64,000 nt of DNA from Mucilaginibacter rigui (GCF_014773275.1 NZ_JACWMW010000002.1:620001-684000), one strand, 5' to 3'; shown: positions 1-8,584, counted from the first letter of the stretch. Program-made: numbers and translations. The notes: a model not told the origin generated them from the letters alone.

Positions 1-455
1 CCGTATTGGCACACGCTGCCTATGAAAGTAAATTCAGGGTTGCTAAAATGTACATAGTTTACAATACTATTGCCCCTTACCAACCAGTATAAGTGCTTTA
101 TAAATTCAGATACCCTGGTTGATGGCACATTTATTCCTCCAATGAAATGCCCATCCAGCTTGTTTTCCTTAAAGTATATTATTCCTTGCGTTATTGGTTT
201 ATACTCATTATCCTGATATACCCAAGGTGTCTTTGTATCTCCCAAAAAGTTTAACTCTTTACAACACAAAGTTTCGACTAAACTTTGTGTTGCTTTTGCT
301 AAATTATTACCCAGGCCTATATCAGACTTATGCTCAACATATAAAACATAACCAGCGTAAACTTCCGGGAAATGAAATATATTTCTTTGTTCACTTGCTG
401 TTGGAAAATCAGGATACTTTTCCAGAAACTTCTTTCGGCCTATTTTGGTCAACAT
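1..455 (-). CDS. Hypothetical protein, 3' end outside the window
   Basis: An open frame runs on the minus strand from an ATG at 455 off the left edge; 151 codons are visible with no stop. The first ATG lies eight codons after an in-frame TAA, so the start is well bounded. The protein begins MLTKIGRKKFLEKYPDF and has a mixed, soluble look with no signal peptide or membrane segment; the visible part is rich in aromatic residues (for example YVLYVEH and HLYWLVRG). I do not recognise the family. The region is more AT-rich than the genes to its right and no partner gene is visible, so recent acquisition is possible but unproven. Confidence 0.6.
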   Translation of the reverse strand, partial: MLTKIGRKKFLEKYPDFPTASEQRNIFHFPEVYAGYVLYVEHKSDIGLGNNLAKATQSLVETLCCKELNFLGDTKTPWVYQDNEYKPITQGIIYFKENKLDGHFIGGINVPSTRVSEFIKHLYWLVRGNSIVNYVHFSNPEFTFIGSVCQY

Positions 456-555
456 TCTTAGCTGTTTCTCTATTCTTTAAAAGCACTATGCTCATATCAT
501 TAATTACTGTCTTTTACATTTGATTACACCACAACAATAAAGTTACACCTTTAAA

Positions 556-1152
556 TTAATTAGCCGCGTTGGTATCGGCTATATATTGTTTAAGCGATAT
601 CATGCCTAAGGCCTTACGGCGAGCCTCCACATGCGCGGCATCTTTAATAGGTAAAGGTGCCCACTTCTTAGTTTTAGGATCATAGATGCCTTGTGTACCG
701 TATAATTGCTTTTGGTTAAGATTGGTTAGTACACGGTCGGTAAGGTAGGCATAGTTTTCTCCCGAAGCGTTTTTGCGATCAACCTCTTTTTTCATCAGCA
801 GTAAAACCTTTTGCTGAAAAGCCACATTATCATCGCAATGCTGCACAATTGCCCAAAACTTACTGCTGCCGCTTTGGCCAACCAGCGAATAACCAGGGAA
901 GCCATATTTGTTTAAGATCCGCTTAGCTTCGGCTTCGTTTGTACTATCAGCTATACTCCAGTTTTTATCAACAGTTTCCCTGTCATATTCGGATTTTTGG
1001 TGATTATATAACTTAGCCGATTCGATGCGCCATTTTTGATCCTCCTTAAACATAGCGCTAAGTTTTTTATATAAAACCGAATCTGTTTTAACCTGGCCAA
1101 ATGCGATAACATAACCACTCACTAATAGTAAAATAAGGAATGTCTTTTTCAT
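556..1152 (-). CDS. Secreted DUF6624-type protein
   Basis: This 198-residue protein starts with a clear signal peptide (about residues 1-19, ending AFGQ), so it is exported. The mature part resembles the DUF6624 family: a helical start, then a GFPGYSLVG segment followed by FWAIVQHCDDNVAFQQ, a long helix, and a C-terminal QLYGTQGIYD segment. No enzymatic residue is known for this family and I infer none. It stands alone; a TATCTTTA hexamer-like -7 box lies about 15 bases before the start. The neighbouring partial gene ends its visible start 100 bases away on the same strand, so the two could be read separately. Family assignment is by pattern only. Confidence 0.7.
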   Translation of the reverse strand: MKKTFLILLLVSGYVIAFGQVKTDSVLYKKLSAMFKEDQKWRIESAKLYNHQKSEYDRETVDKNWSIADSTNEAEAKRILNKYGFPGYSLVGQSGSSKFWAIVQHCDDNVAFQQKVLLLMKKEVDRKNASGENYAYLTDRVLTNLNQKQLYGTQGIYDPKTKKWAPLPIKDAAHVEARRKALGMISLKQYIADTNAAN

Positions 1153-1205
1153 AACTAAATCTTTAGGTAAAGATATAGTTTGTATTGATAAATCAAAAAA
1201 TGTTT

Positions 1206-1356
1206 TATCCTGAGCATGGCGAAGAATCTATTCGCGAATTTGCTAGATGTTTCAATTCGTTACCTATAACGTATATATGTGGGTTGTTATGGTGAGCCTG
1301 TAGAACCATAGCGGGTAAGGCCTTTTCCGCGCACCCTTCGACAAGCTAAGGATGAC
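1206..1356. repeat. Imperfect palindromic element, CTTCGACAAGCT type
   Basis: The left end reads TATCCTGAGCATGGCGAAG and the right end CTTCGACAAGCTAAGGATGA; the two are imperfect inverted repeats of each other about 115 bases apart. Such ends resemble dispersed elements often seen between genes in this phylum. Only one copy is visible here, so its repeat nature is inferred. Confidence 0.45.
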
Positions 1357-1429
1357 ACTTTCCTTATGTCACTTCTCCTTTAAAGTCCCGCCGGAGTTTT
1401 ATAACTCGGCAGGACAAACGGAAACAAAA

Positions 1430-1458
1430 AAGCCTCCCAATGAAAGTTTGGGAGGCTT
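1430..1458 (-). terminator. Intrinsic terminator of pdhB
   Basis: An 11-bp perfect stem (AAGCCTCCCAA with TTGGGAGGCTT, loop 1441-1447) is followed on the minus strand by a run of Ts. It lies 21 bases past the pdhB stop. Confidence 0.85.
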
Positions 1459-1478
1459 TTAATATTAGGGCGTTACGA

Positions 1479-2462
1479 TTATTTGGTAACGTACATTACT
1501 TCTTTAACCGCTTTAACCACACGCTCGGGGTTTGGCAGGTATTCTTGTATTAAAGTTGGTGCGTAAGGCAACGGAACGTCACCGCCCATGATACGCAGGA
1601 TAGGAGCATCCAGGTAATCAAACGCGTCTTTCTGTACTTTAAACGCAACCTCAGTAGCTATTGAACCTAAAGGCCAGCTTTCTTCAACAATTACCAAACG
1701 GTTTGTTTTTTTAACCGAGTTAATTACGGTTTCGTAATCAATAGGGCGAACGGTACGTAAGTCAATAACCTCTGCGTGGATGCCTTCTTTTTCAAGTTCG
1801 GCAGCAGCAGCGTTAACTACTTTCATTATTTTACCGAAACCAACTAAGGTAACATCGCTGCCCTCTTTAGTTACTTTTGCTTTACCTATTTCAATGTAAT
1901 ATGTTTCTTCAGGCACTTCACCTTTATCACCATACATCAATTCGGATTCCATGAATATAACCGGGTCCGGATCAAGTATAGCTGATTTTAAAAGGCCTTT
2001 TGCATCGTATGGGTTTGATGGTACAACCACCTTTAAGCCCGGGCAGTTTGCATACCAGTTTTCAAAACACTGGCTGTGCTGTGAGCTAAGCATACCCGCG
2101 TTACCTGTTGGGCCGCGGAATACAATTGGCACTGAGAACTGGCCACCGCTCATTGACATGATCTTGGCTGCACCGTTGATGATCTGATCGATAGCTACCA
2201 ACGAGAAGTTGAATGTCATGAACTCGATAATCGGTTTTAACCCGTTCATTGCCGAACCTATACCGATACCAGCGAAGCCCAATTCAGATATAGGCGTATC
2301 GATGACACGTTTAGCGCCGAACTCGTCAAGCATACCCTGGCTTACTTTATAAGCACCGTTATACTCGGCAACTTCTTCGCCCATTAGGTATATATTCTCA
2401 TCCTTGCGCATTTCTTCCTGCATGGCTTCCCTTAGCGCTTCCCTGAATTGTATTTCTCTCAT
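1479..2462 (-). CDS. pdhB: Pyruvate dehydrogenase E1 component, beta subunit
   Basis: This is the 327-residue beta subunit of a heterodimeric (alpha2beta2) pyruvate dehydrogenase E1, which with the alpha subunit and thiamine diphosphate decarboxylates pyruvate for acetyl-CoA synthesis in the cytoplasm. The N-terminal pyrimidine-binding part shows MGEEVAEYNGAYKVSQGM and DTPISELGFAGIGIG; the C-terminal transketolase-like domain shows VIDLRTVRPID and VEESWPLGSIATEV. Length and motifs fit full-length E1-beta. The alpha subunit is not next to it, which is usual in this phylum, so the partner must be elsewhere. A good promoter (2494-2524) and a strong terminator suggest a single-gene transcript. 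A branched-chain 2-oxoacid dehydrogenase subunit is the alternative, but the motifs fit PdhB better. Confidence 0.93.
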   Translation of the reverse strand: MREIQFREALREAMQEEMRKDENIYLMGEEVAEYNGAYKVSQGMLDEFGAKRVIDTPISELGFAGIGIGSAMNGLKPIIEFMTFNFSLVAIDQIINGAAKIMSMSGGQFSVPIVFRGPTGNAGMLSSQHSQCFENWYANCPGLKVVVPSNPYDAKGLLKSAILDPDPVIFMESELMYGDKGEVPEETYYIEIGKAKVTKEGSDVTLVGFGKIMKVVNAAAAELEKEGIHAEVIDLRTVRPIDYETVINSVKKTNRLVIVEESWPLGSIATEVAFKVQKDAFDYLDAPILRIMGGDVPLPYAPTLIQEYLPNPERVVKAVKEVMYVTK

Positions 2463-2493
2463 TATTTTATTTAAATGAAGTTTTTAGCGATGG

Positions 2494-2524
2494 CAAATAT
2501 AAGCACTAATGTGTAAAATGCAAT
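2494..2524 (-). promoter_or_regulatory. Bacteroidota-type promoter of pdhB
   Basis: On the minus strand ATTG (2524-2521) is followed after 19 bases by TATATTTG (2501-2494), matching the TTTG-N19-TAnnTTTG consensus with one change. It lies about 30 bases before the pdhB start. Confidence 0.6.
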
Positions 2525-2561
2525 CGGCTGTATTATATAATAAAGTGGTTACAAATAAGCC

Positions 2562-3266
2562 TTAGTTATTGCGGGCATCAGCAAATTGTAAAATAAGTTC
2601 CGGGTCGGGAATATTTTGCAAATATTGCTCCATTTGCGAATACCTGCCAACGCCCGGGTAATCGCCATTGGCATCACCTATATCCAGCATTAGTTGAAAA
2701 TGCAGGTGCGGCGGCCAGTGCCCGTTCTCGGCGGCATTCCCTAAACCGGCTATCTGTTGATTTATGCCGATAGATTGGCCAACCTGTAACCCATTAAGAT
2801 CTTTCCGGCTTAGATGGCCATATAAACTATATAAAACCAAGCCATCTAAATCATGCTGCAGGATGATCGTTGGCCCATAATCGCCAAAGTTATCGTTATC
2901 AGCAAAACTATGTACGGTTCCAACTAAAGGAGCATACACCGGTGTACCGGCATCGCCCCATATATCAATACCTAAATGCAGGCGGCGGGGTTCATCATCC
3001 GTATCAAATAAGGTGCTACGGGTATAGATGGTGCGGTGTTCCATATAGCCGCCAACGCCGTAGCGGCAATTATTATCGGCCAGTGTTTTGGTTATCCACT
3101 GGCTAAAAGCTTCGGTATCGGCAACCAGGGCTTCGGTTAGCTGGGTATTGGCCGCGGTGAGATCAAGCGGGTAAAGGCGGTCTGTATGAGCATCAAAGTC
3201 CACCACTTTGCCAATGGCACCGGGGTGGACTTTAATATATGCTGCCAGTTTTTCGGTAGCGTTCAT
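2562..3266 (-). CDS. M23-family peptidase
   Basis: A 234-residue protein with an M23 (LytM-like) zinc peptidase domain in its second half. The metal ligands are visible as HLGID (His97, Asp101) and HLHFQ near residue 187; YGHLS lies between them. These enzymes cut peptide cross-links in peptidoglycan. No signal peptide or membrane anchor is seen, which is odd for a cell-wall enzyme; either export uses another route or the substrate is cytoplasmic. The gene starts 6 bases after the rbfA stop, so the two are probably co-transcribed. The first 90 residues have no domain I recognise. Confidence 0.8.
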   Translation of the reverse strand: MNATEKLAAYIKVHPGAIGKVVDFDAHTDRLYPLDLTAANTQLTEALVADTEAFSQWITKTLADNNCRYGVGGYMEHRTIYTRSTLFDTDDEPRRLHLGIDIWGDAGTPVYAPLVGTVHSFADNDNFGDYGPTIILQHDLDGLVLYSLYGHLSRKDLNGLQVGQSIGINQQIAGLGNAAENGHWPPHLHFQLMLDIGDANGDYPGVGRYSQMEQYLQNIPDPELILQFADARNN

Positions 3267-3272
3267 TTCCGT

Positions 3273-3650
3273 TTAGTTCTCTTCTGTATCGGGCTGGCGC
3301 GGCTCGTGGCTTATCTTATCAAATATCTTTTCCATACGTTCCACATATTCGCTGGTATCGTCCACAAAAAACTCCAGCTGGGGTATAATCCTTACCTGGT
3401 CTTTAATGCGGGCGCCCAGTTTGTAGCGGATCTCTGAAGCATGTGATTTGATAACCTGAAGTGCCTGCTGGTTATCTGTATTGTTAAAAAAACTTAGGAA
3501 CACACGGGCAATAGCCAGATCGGGTGTTACCCGCACCTTGGTAATGGTAACCAGTGTATGCGGAAGATAATTCATCCCCTCGCGTTGAAATATTGCGGCC
3601 AGGTCTTCCTGTATTACCCCGGCAAATTTTTGCTGACGTTTAGATTCCAT
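3273..3650 (-). CDS. rbfA: Ribosome-binding factor A
   Basis: RbfA is a small KH-fold protein that binds the free 30S subunit and helps 16S rRNA 5'-end maturation, notably in the cold. The 125 residues match the family in length and pattern: QQKFAGVIQEDLAAIF at the start, the strand VTITKVRVTPDLAIARVFLSFF, and the helix HASEIRYKLGARIKDQVRIIPQLEFFVDD. It is followed 6 bases later by the M23 peptidase gene on the same strand. In this phylum rbfA is commonly found near a LolC/E-type permease gene; here that gene lies just upstream with one hydrolase gene in between. Confidence 0.93.
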   Translation of the reverse strand: MESKRQQKFAGVIQEDLAAIFQREGMNYLPHTLVTITKVRVTPDLAIARVFLSFFNNTDNQQALQVIKSHASEIRYKLGARIKDQVRIIPQLEFFVDDTSEYVERMEKIFDKISHEPRQPDTEEN

Positions 3651-3786
3651 AGTATGTTAGTAACGCTGCTTAGGCGAATGAGTTTTCAATTTATTCTGCG
3701 AAGGTAAAGGTTAAAGCTAAGGAATTGAAAATAGCTTACAAAATAGTGTTTGTAAATATGTTGTGTTAGAAGCAGCTATAAGTTGT

Positions 3787-4818
3787 TTAGTGGGCTTTTA
3801 TCCAATCAAAAGCAAACTGATGTACTTCATCGCTCCGGTCGGTTCTTACTTCTTTACCATCTTTTACAGTATTTTCCTGAAACCCGTGATTACTATTAGG
3901 GTAAACTTTATAGGTGAGGTTTGTTTTCCCTTTTCGCAAAAATTCAAGTTTGGCATAATCCATATCAATAATGGTTTGGTTATTGTCTTTCCCCCCGGCA
4001 ATATATAAGATAGGTATTTTTAATTTAAGCATGTTCTCCAGCGGGGTAGCTTCAGAGAAACTGCTCCATTTTAAAAAGGTTGCGCCAAACCATCTCTTGT
4101 CGGTAGCTTTTGGGTTTGCATAGATCTTTCCATATACATTGTATAACGAGTCTACAATTTGTTGGCTTTGCTCTGCTGTAATTTCGTTCCGGTCTGCACC
4201 CAGCCGGGCGTTTATAATAAAATCATAAAGTTGATTGAGCGAGTTCCCAACAAAACATACCACATGGGTAACTTTCTTATTAAGCACAGCTACAGCTGGT
4301 GCAACCTGCGAGCCTTCAGAATATCCCATAACAATAATATTTTTAGTATCAACCGGGATGTTTTTAACCAGGTAATCAATAGCCTTTGAAGCTGCCCCCG
4401 CCCGCCATTGCAAACTATAAAGGCTGTCATAAACATCATTATCAGGATAAAAAGGTTTACCCGCCTGGTATCTAAGGCTGTCGCTAAAAGGTGTGCCAGG
4501 CTTGCTGATCAATACGATGGAATAATCTTTCGCGAACCGGCCGATATCAAAAGCTATTGACGTATTGTAGTTGCCGTTATTTTTACGGTAAAATAGTGGA
4601 TAATTCCCCGAACCATCAATATAGATCAATAATGGCTTTTTCTCTTTTCTATTTGTTTTGGTTACATGAATAACTACAGTGCCTAAGTGCTTATCTGTAA
4701 GGGTATCATGGTCAAAAAATTTATCCCATGGGCTTTGCGCGTAAGAGTGAAAACTACTCAGTATAAGACCCAATGCGATGATGAATTTGAAGTATTGGTT
4801 TTGGGTTGTAAAATTCAT
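3787..4818 (-). CDS. Secreted alpha/beta hydrolase
   Basis: This 343-residue protein has a signal peptide (residues 1-28, ending SYAQ) and an alpha/beta-hydrolase fold. The nucleophile elbow is GYSEGS with Ser167; the likely acid is in GGKDNNQTI and the catalytic His in NSNHGFQE. It resembles dipeptidyl-peptidase-like or acyl-ester hydrolases of the dienelactone hydrolase and prolyl oligopeptidase superfamily; the substrate cannot be told from sequence. The gene stands between the permease gene (57 bases upstream) and rbfA, which suggests insertion into an otherwise conserved pair, but this is inference. Confidence 0.75.
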   Translation of the reverse strand: MNFTTQNQYFKFIIALGLILSSFHSYAQSPWDKFFDHDTLTDKHLGTVVIHVTKTNRKEKKPLLIYIDGSGNYPLFYRKNNGNYNTSIAFDIGRFAKDYSIVLISKPGTPFSDSLRYQAGKPFYPDNDVYDSLYSLQWRAGAASKAIDYLVKNIPVDTKNIIVMGYSEGSQVAPAVAVLNKKVTHVVCFVGNSLNQLYDFIINARLGADRNEITAEQSQQIVDSLYNVYGKIYANPKATDKRWFGATFLKWSSFSEATPLENMLKLKIPILYIAGGKDNNQTIIDMDYAKLEFLRKGKTNLTYKVYPNSNHGFQENTVKDGKEVRTDRSDEVHQFAFDWIKAH

Positions 4819-4874
4819 GGTATGAAATTAATTGTTTAACTCAACAGACACCCCCTATCTCAAAAACGTGACAT

Positions 4875-6101
4875 CTACAGATCCGCTTTTATTTCATCCA
4901 GCCGTTTTACGCTCAGGTTAGAGCTTATACCCGATGCTATTACCGCTATTATAATAACGGTGAAGAATACCAACCCTATATCGCTTACTTTTAAAGCTAC
5001 CGGGTAAGCATCCAGTACTGATAATGACGAGCCCATTTTAATAATGTGAAACTGCATCTGCACTAAACATACAATAAGGCCAAGTATAAGCCCGCCTATA
5101 CAACCTATAACAGATATCATCATCCCCTCGAAAAAGAAGATGCGCCTTATAAGGCCTTTATTGGCGCCCAGGCTGGTTAATATTGCAATGTCTTTGCGCT
5201 TATCTAACACCAGCATCGTTAACGAGCCAATGATGTTAAAAATGGCAATAATCAATACAAAAGTTAGGATCATAAAAATCGACCAGCGCTCGTAATTAAT
5301 GGTTTTATAAAGGCCGGTGTTTTGTTCCTTACGGTTTTTCACCGTAAAATCTTTGCCTATCTTTTCTTCTATGCGCTTTTCTATGGCATCCACATCGGTG
5401 CCTTTTTTGTAGATGATCTCTAATGATGATACCTGGTTGGGTTCATCAAGTAAGTCGCGGGTAAATTCAATCGGTGTGATGATGATGTCATCAAAATCCT
5501 GCTGAATCCCGAATACCCCTGAAGGCAATATGGAGCGGAACGTGAAATCATTCATTGGATTAGTGGAGTTCCCTGCCGACCGCTTTGGCGAAAAGATCTG
5601 CAAATAAGTAAATTGATTTTTTAAGCTCACGTCCAGGGCGACTTGCACCGTAGCACCAATAACAGCAAAGTTTTGACCTTTATCTTTTAAGGTAAACGAG
5701 CCAGACTGTATAGTACTATCTAAAGTACGGCCTTTAAAAAAACCATCGCTTACGCCTTTTACGGTGCTTATAAATTGCCTGTCGGCGTATTTGATCAGGG
5801 CCTTCTCCTGCAATACCTGGGTGTATGACACTACCCTTACATCGCGGCCAAGGCCGGCAAGGTATGGTGTGTTTGGGTCGAACGTTTTACCCAAACGGGG
5901 TTCTATTTTCAACTCAGGCGTAAAATTGCTGTATAACTTCAGGATAACTTTCTCCAGCCCGTTAAATACCGATAGAATGATGATAAGCGCTGCGCTACCA
6001 ACCAGCACCCCCATCATTGATATGCCCGATATGACATTGATAACGTGGGTCTGTTTTTTTGAGAACAGGTACCTTTTGGCTATATAGATGGAAGTATTCA
6101 A
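4875..6101 (-). CDS. FtsX-like ABC transporter permease, LolC/LolE type
   Basis: A 408-residue inner-membrane permease. It has one N-terminal membrane segment (about residues 20-48, SGISMMGVLVGSAALIIILSV), a large periplasmic MacB-like domain, and three C-terminal segments typical of FtsX permeases (FMILTFVLIIAIFNIIGSLTM, the segment after GMMISVIGCIGG, and the last VFFTVIIIAVIASGI). Family members extract outer-membrane lipoproteins with LolD or act in mechanotransmission. Length and layout match LolC/E. No ATPase gene is next to it. It begins 7 bases after the MBL hydrolase stop and is probably co-transcribed with it. Confidence 0.85.
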   Translation of the reverse strand: MNTSIYIAKRYLFSKKQTHVINVISGISMMGVLVGSAALIIILSVFNGLEKVILKLYSNFTPELKIEPRLGKTFDPNTPYLAGLGRDVRVVSYTQVLQEKALIKYADRQFISTVKGVSDGFFKGRTLDSTIQSGSFTLKDKGQNFAVIGATVQVALDVSLKNQFTYLQIFSPKRSAGNSTNPMNDFTFRSILPSGVFGIQQDFDDIIITPIEFTRDLLDEPNQVSSLEIIYKKGTDVDAIEKRIEEKIGKDFTVKNRKEQNTGLYKTINYERWSIFMILTFVLIIAIFNIIGSLTMLVLDKRKDIAILTSLGANKGLIRRIFFFEGMMISVIGCIGGLILGLIVCLVQMQFHIIKMGSSLSVLDAYPVALKVSDIGLVFFTVIIIAVIASGISSNLSVKRLDEIKADL

Positions 6102-6108
6102 ATGCTTA

Positions 6109-6744
6109 TTATAAATATGGGTTGGTTTGTTTCTCGTAGCCTATGGTTGTTTCGGGGCCATGGCCGGGATAAACCGTACAATCATCGGGCAGTAAAAAAA
6201 GCTTCTCTTCAATATTTTTGATCAGCGTACTATAATTACCACCGGGCAAATCGGTACGGCCAATACTGTTTCTGAACAATACATCGCCACCTATCAGTAT
6301 GTTTGCTGCCTTATCATAAAAACACAAATGCGCGGGTGAATGGCCGGGTGCAAATATTAATTGCAACTCGGTATTGCCAAACTTAACGGTGCCGGTTTCG
6401 GGCAGGTAAGTATCAGGCAGTGGAGATGGGTCGTACCTGAAGCCCATTGATGGTGCATAGGCTACAACCGCCGCCAGTACCTCCGATTCGCCTTCATGAA
6501 ACTGCGGTTTTAGTCCATATTGGTCGAAAATGAACTTATTTCCCAGCACATGGTCAATATGGCAATGGGTGTTTAACAACAGTGCCGGTTTTAAATTATT
6601 ATCCTTAATAAAAGCCACCACTGCGTTTTGCTCGGCAGCGGTGTACATGCCGGGATCGATGATAACGCATTCGCCGGTTTCGTCAAATAACAGATAGGTG
6701 TTTTCCTGGTAGGGATTATTTACAAAGGATTGAACGGTAGCCAT
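6109..6744 (-). CDS. MBL-fold metallo-hydrolase (glyoxalase II-like)
   Basis: This 211-residue protein carries the metallo-beta-lactamase metal site: THCHIDH (His60, His62, Asp64, His65), then GHSPAHLC, GGDVLF and the final YPGHGPET. The arrangement resembles hydroxyacylglutathione hydrolase-like proteins that hydrolyse thioesters, but it lacks the long C-terminal glutathione-binding domain of true GloB, so substrate is open. It is cytoplasmic (no signal). A textbook promoter ends only 5 bases before its ATG, so the mRNA is probably nearly leaderless. The permease gene follows 7 bases downstream. Confidence 0.85.
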   Translation of the reverse strand: MATVQSFVNNPYQENTYLLFDETGECVIIDPGMYTAAEQNAVVAFIKDNNLKPALLLNTHCHIDHVLGNKFIFDQYGLKPQFHEGESEVLAAVVAYAPSMGFRYDPSPLPDTYLPETGTVKFGNTELQLIFAPGHSPAHLCFYDKAANILIGGDVLFRNSIGRTDLPGGNYSTLIKNIEEKLFLLPDDCTVYPGHGPETTIGYEKQTNPYL

Positions 6745-6749
6745 GGTTG

Positions 6750-6780
6750 CAAAAGTAGGTTATTAGCAGGGCATAGCAAA
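6750..6780 (-). promoter_or_regulatory. Consensus Bacteroidota promoter of the MBL hydrolase gene
   Basis: TTTG (6780-6777) and TACTTTTG (6757-6750) on the minus strand are separated by exactly 19 bases, a full match to the primary sigma factor consensus. The -7 box ends 5 bases before the ATG. Confidence 0.75.
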
Positions 6781-6790
6781 TAAACAATAT

Positions 6791-6886
6791 GTCATTTCGA
6801 AACGATAGTGAGAAATCCTGTCAATTGACAGGTGGCGAACTTTGCATAATTAACAAGATTTCTCCTCGTACCTCGTTCGAAATGAC
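6791..6886. repeat. Palindromic repeat, GTCATTTCGAA family, copy 1
   Basis: The ends GTCATTTCGAA and TTCGAAATGAC are perfect 11-bp inverted repeats. Inside lie AGATTTCTCCTCGTACCTCG and GCGAACTTTGC, both also found in the copy at 55258-55386. It lies between the gldD stop and the MBL gene promoter. Confidence 0.8.
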
Positions 6887-6895
6887 AACCGGGGG

Positions 6896-7495
6896 TTATT
6901 TCCACTTGAAACTTTTGATCATCACATCCACATCCTTCTTAATAAAATTAAGGACGGGCTGTATCGAATCCAACCGTGGCTCGGAATTAAAGTACAATGC
7001 GCCGCGCAGGTAATGTTTGGTACTATCAGTCAAAAAAAATTGCGCCGATGACGCGGCGTTCCCGTCAATAGTATAATATATGCCGTAAACCTTGCGGTCG
7101 GGGTAGGCAATTATACCTTCATCAATGGAGGTTGCCTTTACGGTATGCTTAAAGCTTAGTTTATGCGCATCCTCTACCAGTTCATTAAATTCTTTTTTTG
7201 ACTTGATTTGCTCATAACTTAAATGCAGCGTGGCATTAAACTGGGGGAACTGTATATTTTGCCAGCAAGGTTTGGCATTGGCAGCCCTGTCGGCTTCAAC
7301 TTTGCTGTACTTTGGATAATCAAACGTAAAGGGGCAGCCTTCGTTATAGGCCTGGTAATCTTTTTTAGGGAAGACGATACGGTAATACCCCCGCGGCTTT
7401 GGCGAATAATCGGCATTGCCACCGCAGGCGGCAAGGAGTAAAGCAGCTATTATCAGTACAAAATATCTCACGGGTGCTTTTCTTTTGAGTTCCAT
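6896..7495 (-). CDS. gldD: Gliding motility lipoprotein GldD
   Basis: GldD is a lipoprotein needed for gliding and secretion through the type IX system in gliding Bacteroidota, though homologues also exist in non-gliding relatives. The 199 residues start with a lipoprotein signal whose lipobox is LLAAC (Cys24), followed by the family hallmark PKPRGYYRIVFP and CPFTFDYPKYS. The start overlaps the aroE end by 28 bases; the signal peptide begins exactly there, so the overlap is probably real and points to translational coupling. The substrate or partner proteins (GldB, GldH, GldJ, GldE) are not in this window. Confidence 0.88.
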   Translation of the reverse strand: MELKRKAPVRYFVLIIAALLLAACGGNADYSPKPRGYYRIVFPKKDYQAYNEGCPFTFDYPKYSKVEADRAANAKPCWQNIQFPQFNATLHLSYEQIKSKKEFNELVEDAHKLSFKHTVKATSIDEGIIAYPDRKVYGIYYTIDGNAASSAQFFLTDSTKHYLRGALYFNSEPRLDSIQPVLNFIKKDVDVMIKSFKWK

Positions 7496-8268
7496 ATCTC
7501 CCAGGCCTTTTCTGCCTGCAATACTAACATTTCGTATCCGTTTTTTGTAACTGCGCCCTTTTCTGCACCTTTTTTCAAAAATAGTGTTTCTTCGGGGTTA
7601 TAGATCAGATCAAACATCAGGTGTTCATCGTTTATGGCTTCATACGGTATTGGCGGGCATTCGTCAACATTAGGGTAAGTGCCCACGGGCGTAGTGTTGA
7701 TGATGAGTTTATTATCCCTGATATCTTTTGGCTTAAGGTCGCTAAAAAGGATGTTCCCTTCGGCGGGTTTGCGGGTTATGCACTTGTAGGTAATGCCTTT
7801 ATTATCAAGCACACACTTAACGGCCCTTGCCGCGCCTCCATCGCCTAATATAAGAGCTGTATCATGTTGGGTTTTTAACAACGGTGATAACGACATGTCA
7901 AAACCATAAATATCGGTGTTATAACCTTCCAGCCTAAAATCGTGCCCTTTTATACCAAGCTCACCCGAGAAAGCGGCCTGCACCGGGCTTTCTGATGTAA
8001 TGCGGATACAGTTAACCGCGCCGGCGCCTTTTGCGTCGTGCTCAATCCAGTCAAGCTGTTTTAAAACTTTTACTTTATGCGGGATGGTAACATTTAAACC
8101 ACACAAGTTGGGGTTTTCGTGAAGGAGTTTTGAAAGGTCTGCAATATTTTCCAGCGGATATAATTCGTAAGTGCAATCCGTTATATTTTCTTTTTCAAAT
8201 TTCTCTGTGAAATACCTTTTAGAGAATGAGTGCGAAAGCGGGAACCCAATTAGGCCATAATGTTTCAT
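7468..8268 (-). CDS. aroE: Shikimate dehydrogenase
   Basis: AroE reduces 3-dehydroshikimate to shikimate with NADPH in aromatic amino-acid synthesis. The chosen ATG at 8268 gives MKHYGLIGFPLSHSFSKRYF, the exact family start; a TTG three codons earlier is less likely. Visible residues: substrate-binding SHSFS, the catalytic Lys in NVTIPHKVKV, Asn and Asp in NCIR and YNTDIYGF, the nucleotide loop GDGGAARAV, and the closing LVLQAEKAWEIW. Length (266) is normal. gldD overlaps its 3' end by 28 bases. A TAAAATTG box lies before the start but I see no matching -33 element. Confidence 0.93.
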   Translation of the reverse strand: MKHYGLIGFPLSHSFSKRYFTEKFEKENITDCTYELYPLENIADLSKLLHENPNLCGLNVTIPHKVKVLKQLDWIEHDAKGAGAVNCIRITSESPVQAAFSGELGIKGHDFRLEGYNTDIYGFDMSLSPLLKTQHDTALILGDGGAARAVKCVLDNKGITYKCITRKPAEGNILFSDLKPKDIRDNKLIINTTPVGTYPNVDECPPIPYEAINDEHLMFDLIYNPEETLFLKKGAEKGAVTKNGYEMLVLQAEKAWEIWNSKEKHP

Positions 8269-8377
8269 TGCCGGCAATTTTAAGACGGATGCGGCTTTTT
8301 TATAGCCACTATCCGCCGTAATATTAGCAACAAACTACCATGTTTTATAATTTAATTGCAGATGTAGGGTAATTTAG

Positions 8378-8584
8378 TTACAGATTTTTTAACCTATAAA
8401 AATAACGCAGGCAACCATGGCATTGATAGCGCCTTAGCTTTAACCAGGGTAAAAATATTTTTACAATGGATCCGCGCTTTACACGTTCGCAACCACTCCG
8501 GCCGCAACGCGGGCACGATACTTTTTGTTTAGCCGTTGCATCAATTTGGGGCTTAGCCTTTTGCTCGTTAAATATAAGTTCCAT
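8378..8584 (-). CDS. Small zinc-ribbon protein
   Basis: A 68-residue basic protein with two CxxC pairs (Cys24/Cys27 in SCPRCGRSGC and Cys55/Cys58 in YQCHGCLR) separated by a hydrophobic-basic stretch, KIFLPWLKLRRY. The spacing is that of a zinc ribbon, as seen in small nucleic-acid-binding proteins and at the front of some transposases. No other domain fits in this length. It lies alone, preceded by a GGGG-containing palindrome and three direct repeats with 21-bp spacing (8626-8679), which suggests regulated expression. Function unknown. Confidence 0.55.
   Translation of the reverse strand: MELIFNEQKAKPQIDATAKQKVSCPRCGRSGCERVKRGSIVKIFLPWLKLRRYQCHGCLRYFYRLKNL

Larger units (their letters stand above)
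1153..1478. other. Intergenic region with repeat and terminator, no gene
   Basis: These 326 bases hold no convincing gene. They contain an imperfect inverted repeat element (1206-1356) and, next to pdhB, an intrinsic terminator (1430-1458). Confidence 0.7.

Noticed and set aside
194..523. 109-residue open frame on the plus strand
   Set aside because: It lies antisense to the partial minus-strand gene at 1-455, which has better coding character, and shows no known motif.
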